From Akkermansia massiliensis (GTDB lineage Bacteria; Verrucomicrobiota; Verrucomicrobiia; Verrucomicrobiales; Akkermansiaceae), in contig NZ_CP072036.1 of assembly GCF_018847375.1 (NCBI RefSeq), positions 2,108,001 to 2,172,000 on the forward strand: a stretch of DNA of 64,000 nucleotides. The letters are read 5' to 3'. Within the stretch, counting starts at the first letter, position 1. Every line of letters begins with the position of its first letter. The notes below the pieces were generated by a model. That model saw nothing but the letters and a program-made list of their open reading frames with translations, searched no databases and was not told the origin of the DNA. Below, one piece after another: positions 32,399 through 41,873 of the stretch. A program made the translations under genes and the position numbers.

Positions 32399-33964
32399 TC
32401 AGCGTTTCATGAATTTGGCCCGTACCGCGTCCAGTTCCGGCGTCTTGAACAGGAAGGCCGCCGCCAGGTAAACAATTCCGGCGCAGCCGCAGACCAGGGA
32501 GATGCCCAGGAGCCTGGCCGGGAAGGACCAGTCCAGAAAGCCCTGGAGGAACCACGTTTTACCCGCCCAGCATACGGCCCCCAGCAGGGCTCCCGCCGCC
32601 AGGATGCGGCCCAGGCCGGAAACCAGCGTCCGTCCGTCCACGCCGCCCAGCTGGCGGCGCAGGTAAAGGAAGTAGAAGAGGAAGTTGAAGGTGGTGACCA
32701 CGGAGGTGGTCAGCGCCAGCCACGCCGCGTTTTTATGCAGGCCGTAGACAAAGTAGTAGTTGAGGCCTATGCTGATGGCCAGCGCCACGGCGGCGGCAAT
32801 CAGGGGGACCCAGCGTTTTTCCAGGGCCAGGAAGACGGGCTGGACCACCTTGGTTCCGGCATAGCCCAGCAGGCCCAGGGAGTAGGCGCCCAGCACCTCC
32901 CCGGTGTAGCGCACGGCGTCCTGGTTGAAGCGGCCCCACTGGTACACGGAGGAGACGAATTCCGTTCCCAGGATGAAGAGGATCAGGAAGGCGGGAACCG
33001 CAAAAAACGCCACCAGCCGCAGCCCCTTGGCAATGTGGACGGCCACTTCCTTTCTGCCGTCCCCCACCATCATGCGGGAAACCGCGGGGAGGACCACCAT
33101 GCCCGTAGCCACGCCGAAGAGGCCCACGGGAAGCTGCCAGAGGCGGAACGCCGTGGTCAGGGCCGTGACGGAGCCTTTCTGGAGGTCCAGGGCGAAGCCC
33201 GTATTGATGAAGATGGTAAACTGCGTGACACCGGAAGCGAGCACGGACGGGAGCATCAGCCCCCAGATTTTACGCACGCGGGGATCGTCCCAATGGAAAT
33301 TGGGCTTCCACCGGAAGCCGGTTTTACGGAGCTTGGGGAGCTGCACGGCAATCTGGGCCGCCCCCCCGATCGTGACGCCGCAGGCAAAACCGTACAGGGC
33401 CTTCGGGCCGAAGGAGGGGTCAATGAAGTACCCGATCAGCAGGCCGAACAGGATGGAGGTGACGTTAAAGGCGGCGGAAGCCAGCATGGGCAGCCCAAAG
33501 ACCCCCACCATGTTCAGCGCCCCCATGACGAGGGCGGACAGGGAGGCGAAGCCGATGAATGGCCACATGATGCGGCTCAGGTCCGTGGCGAACAACTGGT
33601 CCGTCAGGGAATGGTCCCCGCTGTACAGGGCCTCCATGACGGGGCCGGCAAAAAGAATTCCCAGCGTCACGATGGCGACCATCAGCGTGGAAAGCTGGGT
33701 GGCTACCTTGTTGGTCAGCTCCCAGGCGGCCGCGTCGCCTTCCGCCTCCCGTGTTTTGGAGGCTACGCTGGTGTAGGACTGGGAGAGAGCCCCTTCCGCA
33801 AACAGGTCCCTCAACAGGTTGGGGATTCGGAAGGCCGTATAAAAGGCATCCAGCACTCCCGTAGCGCCGAACAGGGAAGTGTACACGATTTCCCTGGCCA
33901 TGCCTGTCAGGCGGCAGGCGAAAATGGCGCCGGAGGCTACCAGGCTGTTCCGCATCAGGGACAT
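32399..33964 (-). CDS. murJ: MurJ (MviN), lipid II flippase
   Basis: MurJ moves undecaprenyl-linked peptidoglycan precursor across the inner membrane. The 521-residue protein has about 14 hydrophobic helices and the family N-terminus: FACRLTGMAREIVYTSLFGA, AFYTAFRIPNLLRDLFAEGA followed by LSQSY. It lies 13 bases downstream of the cytidylyltransferase-kinase fusion gene, so they may be one unit. Its presence argues for a peptidoglycan-containing cell. Confidence 0.93.
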   Translation of the reverse strand: MSLMRNSLVASGAIFACRLTGMAREIVYTSLFGATGVLDAFYTAFRIPNLLRDLFAEGALSQSYTSVASKTREAEGDAAAWELTNKVATQLSTLMVAIVTLGILFAGPVMEALYSGDHSLTDQLFATDLSRIMWPFIGFASLSALVMGALNMVGVFGLPMLASAAFNVTSILFGLLIGYFIDPSFGPKALYGFACGVTIGGAAQIAVQLPKLRKTGFRWKPNFHWDDPRVRKIWGLMLPSVLASGVTQFTIFINTGFALDLQKGSVTALTTAFRLWQLPVGLFGVATGMVVLPAVSRMMVGDGRKEVAVHIAKGLRLVAFFAVPAFLILFILGTEFVSSVYQWGRFNQDAVRYTGEVLGAYSLGLLGYAGTKVVQPVFLALEKRWVPLIAAAVALAISIGLNYYFVYGLHKNAAWLALTTSVVTTFNFLFYFLYLRRQLGGVDGRTLVSGLGRILAAGALLGAVCWAGKTWFLQGFLDWSFPARLLGISLVCGCAGIVYLAAAFLFKTPELDAVRAKFMKR

Positions 33965-33977
33965 GAAAGAGAAGGGC

Positions 33978-35069
33978 TTACTTGAACAGTTGGCGGCAGT
34001 ACGGTTCCACGCGCTTCATGGCCGGATTGTCCTTGACGGCCTGGTCGCGGTCGTCCCGGCAGGGGAAGAGATACAGGGCGTACCCTCCGTAGCCGCCGCC
34101 CAGGTATTTTTTGGCAAGGGCGTTCGGGATGTCCGGCAGGGGCTGCATTCCTTCGTCAAGCTGAACGCTGTAATACAGGGCCACGCCAGCGGCCAGGGTA
34201 TTGATGTTGCGTTCCAGCACGCCGGTGCGGGCAATGAGGGAGGATTGGGAGATGCGCACGTAATCGCGCTGTTCGTCCGCCATTCTGGGAGTGTCGTGTT
34301 CCTCCCCCGTGTACAGAATGGCCATTCTTCCTTCCAGGAAGTCGCCCGTGCCCTTGACGTCCAGCACGGGGGAACTGCCGGAACGCCAGACGCACAGCCC
34401 CGTTTCCGCAATGACGGCGGGGTCCTGCCAGCCGACGCCCAGAGCGAGTTCGGAAGCGACCGGGTCGCGTCCTTCCAGCATGGCCCACGCGCCGCTGCCG
34501 CCCAGTCCGGACCGCTTTTCATACGGCCATTCGCAGAGGGACACCATGGGGGTGATGGCGCAGTTGACCACATAGGAGCCTTTTCTGGCGTAGCGGGGAA
34601 CGTCCAGCCATCCTCCGGCAAAGTCCACGCGGAGCGGCACGGTGGACGGGGCCTTGATCCGGTTCACCAGCATGGTGGTGGAAACGGGGGCGAATTTGGG
34701 AGGCGTCTTGGGAAGCACCACATAACTCGCGCCCACACGGGAGCACAGCTCCTTCTTGATGCCGCTGTAAAGGTCGTCCTCCGTCACGGCCAGGACGTCG
34801 GGCCTTTCCTGAAGAAATTCCTCTTCAAAGTCCAGGCCCTTCTTCATGCCGGTGCCCAGAATGACCTTGTCCACCATGCGCAGGCTTTCCAGCAGCACTT
34901 TCTTGTGTTCGTCCGGAATGGACGGTTTGCGCTGCTTGTGGTGCCACAGCACGGGTTCCGAGGCAAAGGAGACGATCAGATAGTCGCCCAGGGCCCGGGC
35001 TTCTTCAAAAAACTGGATGTGACCGGCGTGAACGATGTCATAGCAGCCTGAAACGAAAACTTTTTTCAT
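33978..35069 (-). CDS. Cytidylyltransferase-GHMP kinase fusion protein
   Basis: Residues 1-140 are a nucleotidyltransferase of the TagD/HldE-C type: KKVFVSGCYDIVHAGHIQFF, with HAGH as the HxGH catalytic motif. Residues about 140-363 look like a small GHMP sugar kinase: VPLRVDFAGGWLD (motif 1), RSGLGGSGAW (glycine-rich ATP loop, motif 2) and KYLGGGYGGYALYLF (motif 3). Such a fusion would phosphorylate a sugar or polyol and then activate it as an NDP derivative. The substrate is unknown; heptose-like or fucose-like sugars are possible by analogy with HldE and Fkp, but domain order and size differ. Confidence 0.78.
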   Translation of the reverse strand: MKKVFVSGCYDIVHAGHIQFFEEARALGDYLIVSFASEPVLWHHKQRKPSIPDEHKKVLLESLRMVDKVILGTGMKKGLDFEEEFLQERPDVLAVTEDDLYSGIKKELCSRVGASYVVLPKTPPKFAPVSTTMLVNRIKAPSTVPLRVDFAGGWLDVPRYARKGSYVVNCAITPMVSLCEWPYEKRSGLGGSGAWAMLEGRDPVASELALGVGWQDPAVIAETGLCVWRSGSSPVLDVKGTGDFLEGRMAILYTGEEHDTPRMADEQRDYVRISQSSLIARTGVLERNINTLAAGVALYYSVQLDEGMQPLPDIPNALAKKYLGGGYGGYALYLFPCRDDRDQAVKDNPAMKRVEPYCRQLFK

Positions 35070-35148
35070 GCGCGTGGTGATAGATAATTAGTCCACGGCA
35101 GTATGCCCTATTGCTCCGCCGGATGCAAGAGCCGGGTGGAAGTACGCC

Positions 35149-35184
35149 AAAAAACGGCACGGACCTTAGAAGGCCCGTGCCGTT
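35149..35184 (-). terminator. Terminator of the superoxide dismutase gene
   Basis: AACGGCACGG (35153-35162) pairs with CCGTGCCGTT (35175-35184), with extra inner pairs. The minus strand continues into a run of six T. Confidence 0.8.
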
Positions 35185-35219
35185 GAAGAAAAAGAAAAAT
35201 CAATGTCTGCCGGAACCGG

Positions 35220-35963
35220 TCAGGACGCCATGGCTTCCTGGTAGCGGCGTTCCACGTCGTCCCAGTTGATGAAGCGGCAGAAATCTTCAATATAATCCGC
35301 CCGGAGGTTCTGGTGCTTCAGATAATAGGCGTGTTCCCAGACGTCGCAGACGAGGATGGGGACGAGACCGGGAATTTCCAGGTTCTGGTGCTTTTCCGCG
35401 CCGCAGATCACCAGCGTCTTGCTCATGGGGTCCACTCCCAGAATGCCCCAGCCGGAACCTTCCACGCCCTGGGAGGCGGCCTTGAATTCCTTCATCATGG
35501 CTTCCAGGGAACCGAATTTTTCCTTGATGGCGTCCACCAGGGGGCCCTGCGGTTCCTTCTTGGGATCGGGCGTCATGTTGGTCCAGTAAATGGTGTGGAG
35601 GACATGGCCGGAAACATTGAAGGACAGGTTGCGCACCCAGTTGGTGGTGGCGGAGGCATCCAGCTTGCCGTCCGCGATTTCACGGAGCTTTTCAGCCGCG
35701 GCGTTGGCGCCGGCGACATAGGCCGCATGGTGCTTGTCATGGTGGATGCGCACGGTTTTTTCATCCAGCATGGGTTCAAGCGCGTCGTAGGCGTACGGAA
35801 GGGGCGGTAACACGTACTTGCCGTCGGCATAGCCGACCGTGGAGGGATCTTGCTTTTTAGTCATCTTGTGCTGTGGTTGTATAGACGGCCCTGTTGCCCG
35901 GGCCTGGCTGATTGTTCCCAGCGCCGCCAATGAGGAAAGGGCGATGAAACGCCTTCTGTTCAT
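35220..35963 (-). CDS. Fe/Mn superoxide dismutase with Tat-type signal peptide
   Basis: It disproportionates superoxide. Metal ligands are present: His74 in VRIHHDKHHAAYV, His123 in VLHTIYW, and Asp207 and His211 in VCDVWEHAYYLKH. GSGWGIL is intact. Unusually, the N-terminus MNRRRFIALSSLAALGTISQ followed by ARA is a Tat-like signal (twin Arg, hydrophobic stretch, A-x-A), so the enzyme should be folded with its metal and then exported. A shorter cytosolic form could start at the in-frame Met34. The start at 35963 is chosen for the signal peptide. Confidence 0.88.
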   Translation of the reverse strand: MNRRRFIALSSLAALGTISQARATGPSIQPQHKMTKKQDPSTVGYADGKYVLPPLPYAYDALEPMLDEKTVRIHHDKHHAAYVAGANAAAEKLREIADGKLDASATTNWVRNLSFNVSGHVLHTIYWTNMTPDPKKEPQGPLVDAIKEKFGSLEAMMKEFKAASQGVEGSGWGILGVDPMSKTLVICGAEKHQNLEIPGLVPILVCDVWEHAYYLKHQNLRADYIEDFCRFINWDDVERRYQEAMAS

Positions 35964-36080
35964 GTCCGCGCCACGGGAATTCATGGAAGTTTGGACATGG
36001 ATGGATTTGGAGTTGTTCAAAAAACTTAGAACATCGGGCATTTTTTTCCTTTCCCGCCGGAGGCTGCCGGAAAAAGCTTC

Positions 36081-37542
36081 CTACCTTCTGGCCGCCGCGG
36101 CTGGGCCCTGGGCTCCGTAGGCGCTGACGCCCCTGACGGCGACGGACCCGGCATCCCCCAGGAAGGATTTGGGCAGCGTCACGCGGGTCTGGCTGCCCGG
36201 CAGAAGGATGCGCGTGGCCCACTGGCTGCCGTAGCGCGCCTGGACGGCCCATTTCCGGGAGGGATTGCCGGACGGCTGCCAGGAAAGGGTCACGGTGGAA
36301 CCGTTGTCCTCCACTTGAAAATTCCGCGGCTGTCCGGGCGTCCCGCTTCCGCACCAGGGCATGGCGGGAGGAACGGCCATGGAGGGGTACAGCTTGTTCA
36401 GGTATTTCTGGATGCCTCCGGCATTCCGCATGATGGATTTGACGCTCCAGAAGCACTGCCCGGGGGCGGTTCTGGCCAGGGAGCGGGAATAGTTGACCTG
36501 CGCGGCGATTTCAGAGGCGGGGCGTCCCGGGTCCTCGCTGCTCATGATGCGCGCGGTGGCGATGCCGGGCCACACCGGGCGGCTCGTGTTCTGGGCGGCC
36601 CACCACTGCATCAGGACCGGAAAGCTCTGCTTGGCCGGGCTGCAGCGCCAGTAAAGCTGCGGGGGCCAGGTAATCCACCCATCCGCGGGAAAGCCACTTG
36701 CGGGCGTCGCAGGCCAGGTGCTCGTAAGCGTCCACTCCCGCTTCAATGCCGCCGGGAACGCCCGGACGCCAGATGCCGAACGGGCTGATGCCCACGCGCA
36801 CCCAGGGTTTGGAGGATTTGACGGATTTGTACATGTCATGCACGAAGTCGTCAATGCAGGCCCGGCGCTGGGAGGGCGACTTTCCGTCGCTGAAGCTGGC
36901 GGGGGACCAGGTGCGGCCGGGCGTGGGGTAGGGGTAGAAATAGTCGTCCAGGTGCACGCCGTCAATATCGTAGCGGCGCACGACGTCCAGGATGACCCTC
37001 ATCGCGTGGTCGCGGGAGGCGGAGGCGCTGGGATTCATCAGCAGAACGGAGCCGTTGCGCTTCATCAGGTCCGGACGGGTGAGGGAAATATGGTTGCGGC
37101 CCACGGCGTGCTTTACGTTCGCCTTTGCCCGGAAGGGGTTGAACCAGGCGTGCAGTTCAATGCCGCGGCGGTGGGCCTCCTGAATGGCGAAGGCCAGGGG
37201 GTCATACCCCGGATTGACGCCGGGCCCGGAGAGCCACTGGCTCCACGGCTCCAGGGAGGACTGGTACAGGGCGTCCGCGTTCGGGCGCACCTGGAGAAAG
37301 ACGGCATTCAGCTTCAACTGAGCGCAGGTATTCAGGATCGTCAGCAGCTCCGCACGCTGGGCAGCGCCGGAAAGGCCGGAACGGGAGGGCCAGTCAATGT
37401 TATGGACGGTGGAAATCCACGCCGCGCGGAATTCCTGCGGGGCGGCGGGGACGGATTCTCCGGAGGGCTGCCACCCCAGCGCCTGGGAGGCCAGGGCCAG
37501 CAGGGAGCAGGAAAGGGCATGGAAAAAGGGAAATCTGGTCAT
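36081..37542 (-). pseudogene. GHL10/DUF187-type glycoside hydrolase, frameshifted
   Basis: The first frame starts with a signal peptide at 37542 (MTRFPFFHALSCSLLALASQ), then AAWISTVHNIDWPS, FLQVRPNADALY, ELHAWFNPFRA and GVHLDDYFYPYP: the TIM-barrel pattern of GHL10 proteins. At G5 in 36661-36665 the frame shifts. The other frame continues it as PQLYW, then PVLMQWWAAQN, QVNYSRSLARTAPGQCFWS and a C-terminal fibronectin-like domain to the stop at 36081. One extra C in GCCCCCGCAG breaks VDYLAP-QLYW; removing it restores a protein of about 486 residues. It may be a true pseudogene or a sequencing error. Confidence 0.8.
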
Positions 37543-37647
37543 GATGGGATGGTGAGGAATGCTTCCGGGACATTTAACGCCCATTCGGTGAATCTGTCCA
37601 TGGCGGATGCCGGCGGTTCCGTCATGGAAGGGCGGCGGCCGCGGCAT

Positions 37648-38403
37648 TCAGCGGGGCCGGGACGCCAGGCTGTTGACCAGATGAGCGTTGAATCCGGCCC
37701 CGAAACCGTTGTCTATATTGACGACGGACACGCCGTTGGCGCAGGAGTTCATCATGGCGAGCAGCGTGGTTACTCCGCGGAAATTGGCTCCGTAGCCCAC
37801 GCTGGTGGGTACGGCGATCACGGGGGCTTTTACCAGCCCGGCCAGCACGCTGGGAAGCGCTCCTTCCATGCCTGCCACAGCCACCAGCACGGTGGCCCGG
37901 CGGATGGAATCCAGATGGGAAACCAGGCGGTGCAGGCCCGCCACGCCGCAATCCCGGTACCGGAGCACCCGGCTGCCCAGGAATTCCGCCGTCAGGGCGG
38001 CTTCCTCCGCTACGGACTGGTCCGAGGTGCCCGCGCTGACGATGCCGACGAAGCCCTCCGTCTGCGGAACGGGGTTCGCCATGATGCGCATGAGGCGCGC
38101 TTCCGGGTGCATGTCCGCCTCCGGAAAGGCGCGGTTCAGGTAGTCCAGCGCCTCCACGTTCAGGCGCGTGGCCAGCACGTTCTGTCCGGCGGCAAGCAGG
38201 CCGCGGGCTATCTCTTCAATCTGGTCCGGGGTTTTTCCTGCGCCGTAAATCACTTCCGGGCATCCGGTGCGCTCCAGGCGGCCGTAATCAATATCCGTAT
38301 GGGAAGATGCGGGCGCAGTGGCGGCCCGGATTTTTTCCGCCGCTTCCTCCGTGGAAAGGCGGCCTTCCTCAAGCTGATGCAGGATGGCGGTAATGTCATT
38401 CAT
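37648..38403 (-). CDS. larB: LarB, pyridinium-3,5-biscarboxylic acid mononucleotide synthase
   Basis: LarB carboxylates and hydrolyses nicotinic acid adenine dinucleotide, the first step of nickel-pincer nucleotide synthesis. The 251-residue protein is PurE-related: GFVGIVSAGTSDQSVAEEAA, RYRDCGVAGLHRL, VLVAVAGMEGALPSVLAGL, and VIAVPTSVGYGANFRGVTTL followed by LAMMNSC. Its start overlaps the larE stop by four bases. Confidence 0.93.
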   Translation of the reverse strand: MNDITAILHQLEEGRLSTEEAAEKIRAATAPASSHTDIDYGRLERTGCPEVIYGAGKTPDQIEEIARGLLAAGQNVLATRLNVEALDYLNRAFPEADMHPEARLMRIMANPVPQTEGFVGIVSAGTSDQSVAEEAALTAEFLGSRVLRYRDCGVAGLHRLVSHLDSIRRATVLVAVAGMEGALPSVLAGLVKAPVIAVPTSVGYGANFRGVTTLLAMMNSCANGVSVVNIDNGFGAGFNAHLVNSLASRPR

Positions 38404-39215
38404 GATGGTTCGTTCATGCTGCCTCTGGAATATCCTTCCAGGTCCAGGGTGATGTAGCGGAAGCCCAGCTCCCGCAGGCGGTGCGCTATGGGAGCGGCAA
38501 GCTCCCCGCTCCGGAACAGTCCGCGTTCCTCCTCCGGCAGTTCAATGCGGGCCAGGTCGTCCCCGTGAACCCGGACGCGGCAGCCTTTCAGCCCCAGGGA
38601 GCGCAGGAAGGCCTCCGCCGCATCCACGCGCCGCAGCAGGGATTCCGTCACGGGGCGGTTGTGCTCCAGCCGGGTCAGCAGGCAGGCATAGGCCGGCTTG
38701 CCGCTGACGGACTCCGGCAGGCCAAGTCCGCGGGCCACGCTGCGGATGTCCGCCTTGTCCATGGCGGCTTCCAGAAAGGGGCTCAGAATGCCGAGTTCCT
38801 GCAAGGCTTTGCGCCCGGGGCGGTAGTCGCCCAGGTCATCCGTGTTGGAGCCGTCTGCCAGCAGGGGAAAGCCCGCTTCCGCGGCTCTGGCAGCCAGGGC
38901 GGAAAACAGGGCATGCTTGCACAGGTAGCAGCGCAGTGGCGGATTATCCGCAAGGGAAGGCAGGATGGGGAACGCCAGTGTCTCCTGGCGAATGCCCAGG
39001 CGGCGGCACAGCTCCGCGCTGTCCCGCACTTCCTCCTCCATTACATAGGGAGTTTGCGCGGTCAGGGCCAGGCAGTGTTCCGGCCCCAGAACCTTGGCAG
39101 CAGCAGCCAGCAGCACGCTGCTGTCCAGCCCGCCGGACAGGGCGACGGCGATGCGCTCCCTGGGGAGCAGGACGGCGCGCAGCCGTTCAAACGGAGTCTG
39201 TGGAGGAGGAGTCAT
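38400..39215 (-). CDS. larE: LarE, ATP-dependent sulfur transferase for the nickel-pincer cofactor
   Basis: LarE adenylates the pyridinium dicarboxylate and inserts sulfur. The 271-residue protein has the PP-loop SGGLDSS (27-33), RCYLCK (95-100), DGSNTDDLGDYRPGRKAL and KPAYACLLTR, where Cys178 is in the place of the sacrificial cysteine of single-Cys LarE. It begins 28 bases before the end of larC, in another frame, and ends overlapping larB, so the three genes are translated from one message. Confidence 0.93.
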   Translation of the reverse strand: MTPPPQTPFERLRAVLLPRERIAVALSGGLDSSVLLAAAAKVLGPEHCLALTAQTPYVMEEEVRDSAELCRRLGIRQETLAFPILPSLADNPPLRCYLCKHALFSALAARAAEAGFPLLADGSNTDDLGDYRPGRKALQELGILSPFLEAAMDKADIRSVARGLGLPESVSGKPAYACLLTRLEHNRPVTESLLRRVDAAEAFLRSLGLKGCRVRVHGDDLARIELPEEERGLFRSGELAAPIAHRLRELGFRYITLDLEGYSRGSMNEPS

Positions 39216-40407
39216 GGGAGGGGGTGGGGAAAAGCCCCATCAACTGGCACTGTTCCAGCGGCAGTCCGGTGTTTTCCGCCAGGGTTCTGCAATCTTCAAA
39301 TTCCGCCTTCCGGTGATGGGGGCGTCCGTTCATGAAAGAGGTTTTTACATGCACCGTTCCGTGGGGAGTGCATACGGAGGCGCTCTCCCGGCGCAGGATG
39401 TGGCGGCACGTATCATGCTGGCGTATCCCCGGCGTGCTGCTGTGCAGGAAAAACGCTTCCCTCACGCGGTCCGCCTGTTCCGGCAGGCACAGGGCGCAGA
39501 CTTTGACCGCCAGGCGCCCCTTCTTCATGCAGATGGACTCCTGCCAGGCGTCCAGCGCGCCGGCCTCCATCAGCTTTTCCGCCAGGTAGGCGGTCTGTTC
39601 CGGCGTCATGTCGTCTATATTGGCGCACAGCTCCGTCAGCAATTCCGGGGAACTCTCCTGTTCCTCCGTTTCCACCAGCATCACCCGGAGGATATTAGGC
39701 AGGGGGAGCCCCTGGCGGTGGCCGATGCCGTAGCCGGTTCCGGTGATGCGGCCCGCCAGCGGGGCCGGGACAGGCCGCGCCAGGGCGGCAATATAAGCTG
39801 CTCCGGTGGGAGTGGTGGCCTCATGGGTGGTTCCGTTCAGGGTGGACTGGAAGCGGCTCGCCAGCAGGGCTGTGGCCGGGGCCGGAACGGGCATCGTTCC
39901 GTGCTGGCAGGTCACGGTGCCTGAGCCCAGTTCCACCGGTCCAGTGAAGACGGCGTCCGCCCGGAGCAGCTCCAGGCAGATGGCGGCCCCCGTGATGTCA
40001 ATGATGGAGTCCACCGCTCCCACTTCATGGAAATGGACTTCCTCCGGCGTGGTGCCGTGCACCTGGGCCTCCGCCTCCGCCAGCAGGGAGAAAATGGAAA
40101 GGGCCGTCCGCTTTACGGCGTCTGAAAGGCCGCTTGCCCCAATAAGCCTGCGGATATCCGCCATGGTCCGGTGATGGTGTGCATGGCCGTGGCCGGAATG
40201 GCCTTCTTCCACCGTCAGTACGTCAATCCGCGTTCCCTGGATGCCGGACTGCTGCGCACGGCGGCATTCCAGTTTCCATTCCCCGTGCACGTGCAATTTG
40301 GACAGCTCCCGTTCCAGGCTTTCCCTGTCCACGCCCAAATCAATCAGGGCGGCCAGATTCATGTCTCCGCTGATGCCCGCGCTGCAATCATAGACCAAGG
40401 CTCTCAT
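39187..40407 (-). CDS. larC: LarC, nickel insertion enzyme
   Basis: LarC uses CTP to insert nickel into the pincer nucleotide. The protein is full length in one frame (about 406 residues), unlike the species where it is split by a programmed frameshift into LarC1 and LarC2. It starts MRALVYDCSAGISGDMNLAA; a His-rich stretch EGHSGHGHAHHHRTMADI may hold nickel; HFHEVGAVDSIIDITGAA and CANIDDMTPEQTAYLAEKL mark the two halves. ATG at 40407 fits the family N-terminus. LarA and a nickel transporter are not in the window. Confidence 0.93.
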   Translation of the reverse strand: MRALVYDCSAGISGDMNLAALIDLGVDRESLERELSKLHVHGEWKLECRRAQQSGIQGTRIDVLTVEEGHSGHGHAHHHRTMADIRRLIGASGLSDAVKRTALSIFSLLAEAEAQVHGTTPEEVHFHEVGAVDSIIDITGAAICLELLRADAVFTGPVELGSGTVTCQHGTMPVPAPATALLASRFQSTLNGTTHEATTPTGAAYIAALARPVPAPLAGRITGTGYGIGHRQGLPLPNILRVMLVETEEQESSPELLTELCANIDDMTPEQTAYLAEKLMEAGALDAWQESICMKKGRLAVKVCALCLPEQADRVREAFFLHSSTPGIRQHDTCRHILRRESASVCTPHGTVHVKTSFMNGRPHHRKAEFEDCRTLAENTGLPLEQCQLMGLFPTPSHDSSSTDSV

Positions 40408-40608
40408 GATAGGCCAGTGTAGAAGGAAAACATCCCGGCTCAAGGTCAAAGTGAGCCTTATCTCCGCAGGGTTCCCGGCGTCCGGCAGCGCGGGTTTGGC
40501 TCATTGCCGCCCGGCCATGCAAAGATGGCCTGTGAAATACATTGCTAGAGAACTTCAAATATGCCACAATTCCTGCGGCGCTGACCAGCGCCGGCCCTCG
40601 TCCATATC

Positions 40609-41619
40609 ATGTCCATCCCGTTCTTTTCGAAATTACGATCCCAGAAGCACTATCTTCAACTGGTCAAGCCGGAATTGAAGCAAGTTTCTGAGTTTGTGGA
40701 AGCCCAGGCATCCTGTTTTGACCCGGAAGTCACCGACTACTTGGAAACAGTGTGCCAGTCCAAGGGGAAAATGCTCCGGCCGGCCCTGGTTCTGCTGGTA
40801 GCCGGCGCCACGGGCGGCATCAAGGAAGCCCACATCCGGCTGGGAGCCCTGCTGGAAATGGTGCATCTGGCCTCCCTCGTGCATGATGACGTGATTGACG
40901 AGGCCGACAAGCGCCGTGACGAGGCCACCGCGAACGCCCTGTGGGGCAACAGCCTGGCCGTACTGCTGGGGGATGTTCTCTTTTCCCATGCCATGGTGCT
41001 TGGTACCGAGTTCGGCAGCACGGAATTCTGCCGCAGGCTGGCGAACACCGTCAGGGACGTATGCCAGGGGGAAGTGGCCCAGTCCAGCCGCCTGTATGAC
41101 CTGAGCATGACCCGCGAGGAATACTTTGAAATCATCCGGAAAAAAACCGCCTCCCTGTTCTCCGCCGCTACGGGCGGCGCGGCGTGGATCTCCGGAGTGG
41201 CCCCGGAAGTGGAGGAATCCCTTTACCAGCTGGGAGACCTGCTGGGGGTAGCCTACCAGATTTACGACGACTGCCTGGACATGGTGGGCGATGAAGACGA
41301 TGCCGGCAAAACGCTCCACACGGACGCCACCAAGGGCAAGCTGACCCTCCCCATCTTCAACCTGCTGGAATGCGGGGACAGGAACGTGGAAGCCACGCTC
41401 AGGGACGCCATTGAAAACCGTGAAGTGGTGGATTACTCCGCCTTTCAGGACAACCCCGTTTTTGCGGAGGCCCTGGACAAGTCGATCCAGGTGGCTCTGG
41501 AGAAAAACGAGGCTGCCCGTGAAATCCTGTGGCTCCTTCCCCAGACGGAATACCGTGAGGCCCTGGCGGAAATGACCTTCTACATGGACGAGTTGCTCAA
41601 CGACTGCCGTATCTCCTGA
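40609..41619 (+). CDS. Polyprenyl diphosphate synthase (IspB-like)
   Basis: This trans-prenyltransferase extends FPP or GGPP with IPP to form the side chain of quinones. The 336-residue protein has GKMLRPALVLL, the first Asp-rich motif DDVID (93-97), and the second DDCLD (220-224), followed by GKTLHTDATKGKLTLPIF. Chain length cannot be read reliably. A menaquinone role would fit with the nuo operon. Transcribed divergently from the lar genes. Confidence 0.9.
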   Translation: MSIPFFSKLRSQKHYLQLVKPELKQVSEFVEAQASCFDPEVTDYLETVCQSKGKMLRPALVLLVAGATGGIKEAHIRLGALLEMVHLASLVHDDVIDEADKRRDEATANALWGNSLAVLLGDVLFSHAMVLGTEFGSTEFCRRLANTVRDVCQGEVAQSSRLYDLSMTREEYFEIIRKKTASLFSAATGGAAWISGVAPEVEESLYQLGDLLGVAYQIYDDCLDMVGDEDDAGKTLHTDATKGKLTLPIFNLLECGDRNVEATLRDAIENREVVDYSAFQDNPVFAEALDKSIQVALEKNEAAREILWLLPQTEYREALAEMTFYMDELLNDCRIS

Positions 41620-41733
41620 GCTTCATTCACATCCTTAAAAAGGGAGGACGGTTTCCGGAAATGGACTTCGGCAACTTGTCTGGAATCCAGAACGCTGTTC
41701 ACGAAGGCAGGCTCCGTGGCATTTTTTTAAACC

Positions 41734-41773
41734 GGGACCGTTTCCCAGGGCTCCTTCCTCATGAAACGGTCCC
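41734..41773. repeat. Perfect 11-bp inverted repeat in an intergenic gap
   Basis: GGGACCGTTTC (41734-41744) pairs with GAAACGGTCCC (41763-41773) across 18 bases. A run of seven T lies just before it (41722-41728). It is probably the transcription end between two convergent genes, although the T run is on the wrong side for the rightward gene. Confidence 0.4.
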
Positions 41774-41873
41774 TCTATCCGGGCCTGCGTGCCTCCCTGC
41801 TTCACTGGACGGAAAATCCGTTTCCATGGGCTGGCTTTTTTAGAGCGGGAGACCGATGAAGATGCCTTGCAGG

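Noticed and set aside
41661..41843. 60-codon rightward frame after the prenyl synthase
   Set aside because: It spans the inverted repeat at 41734-41773 and has no protein-like pattern.
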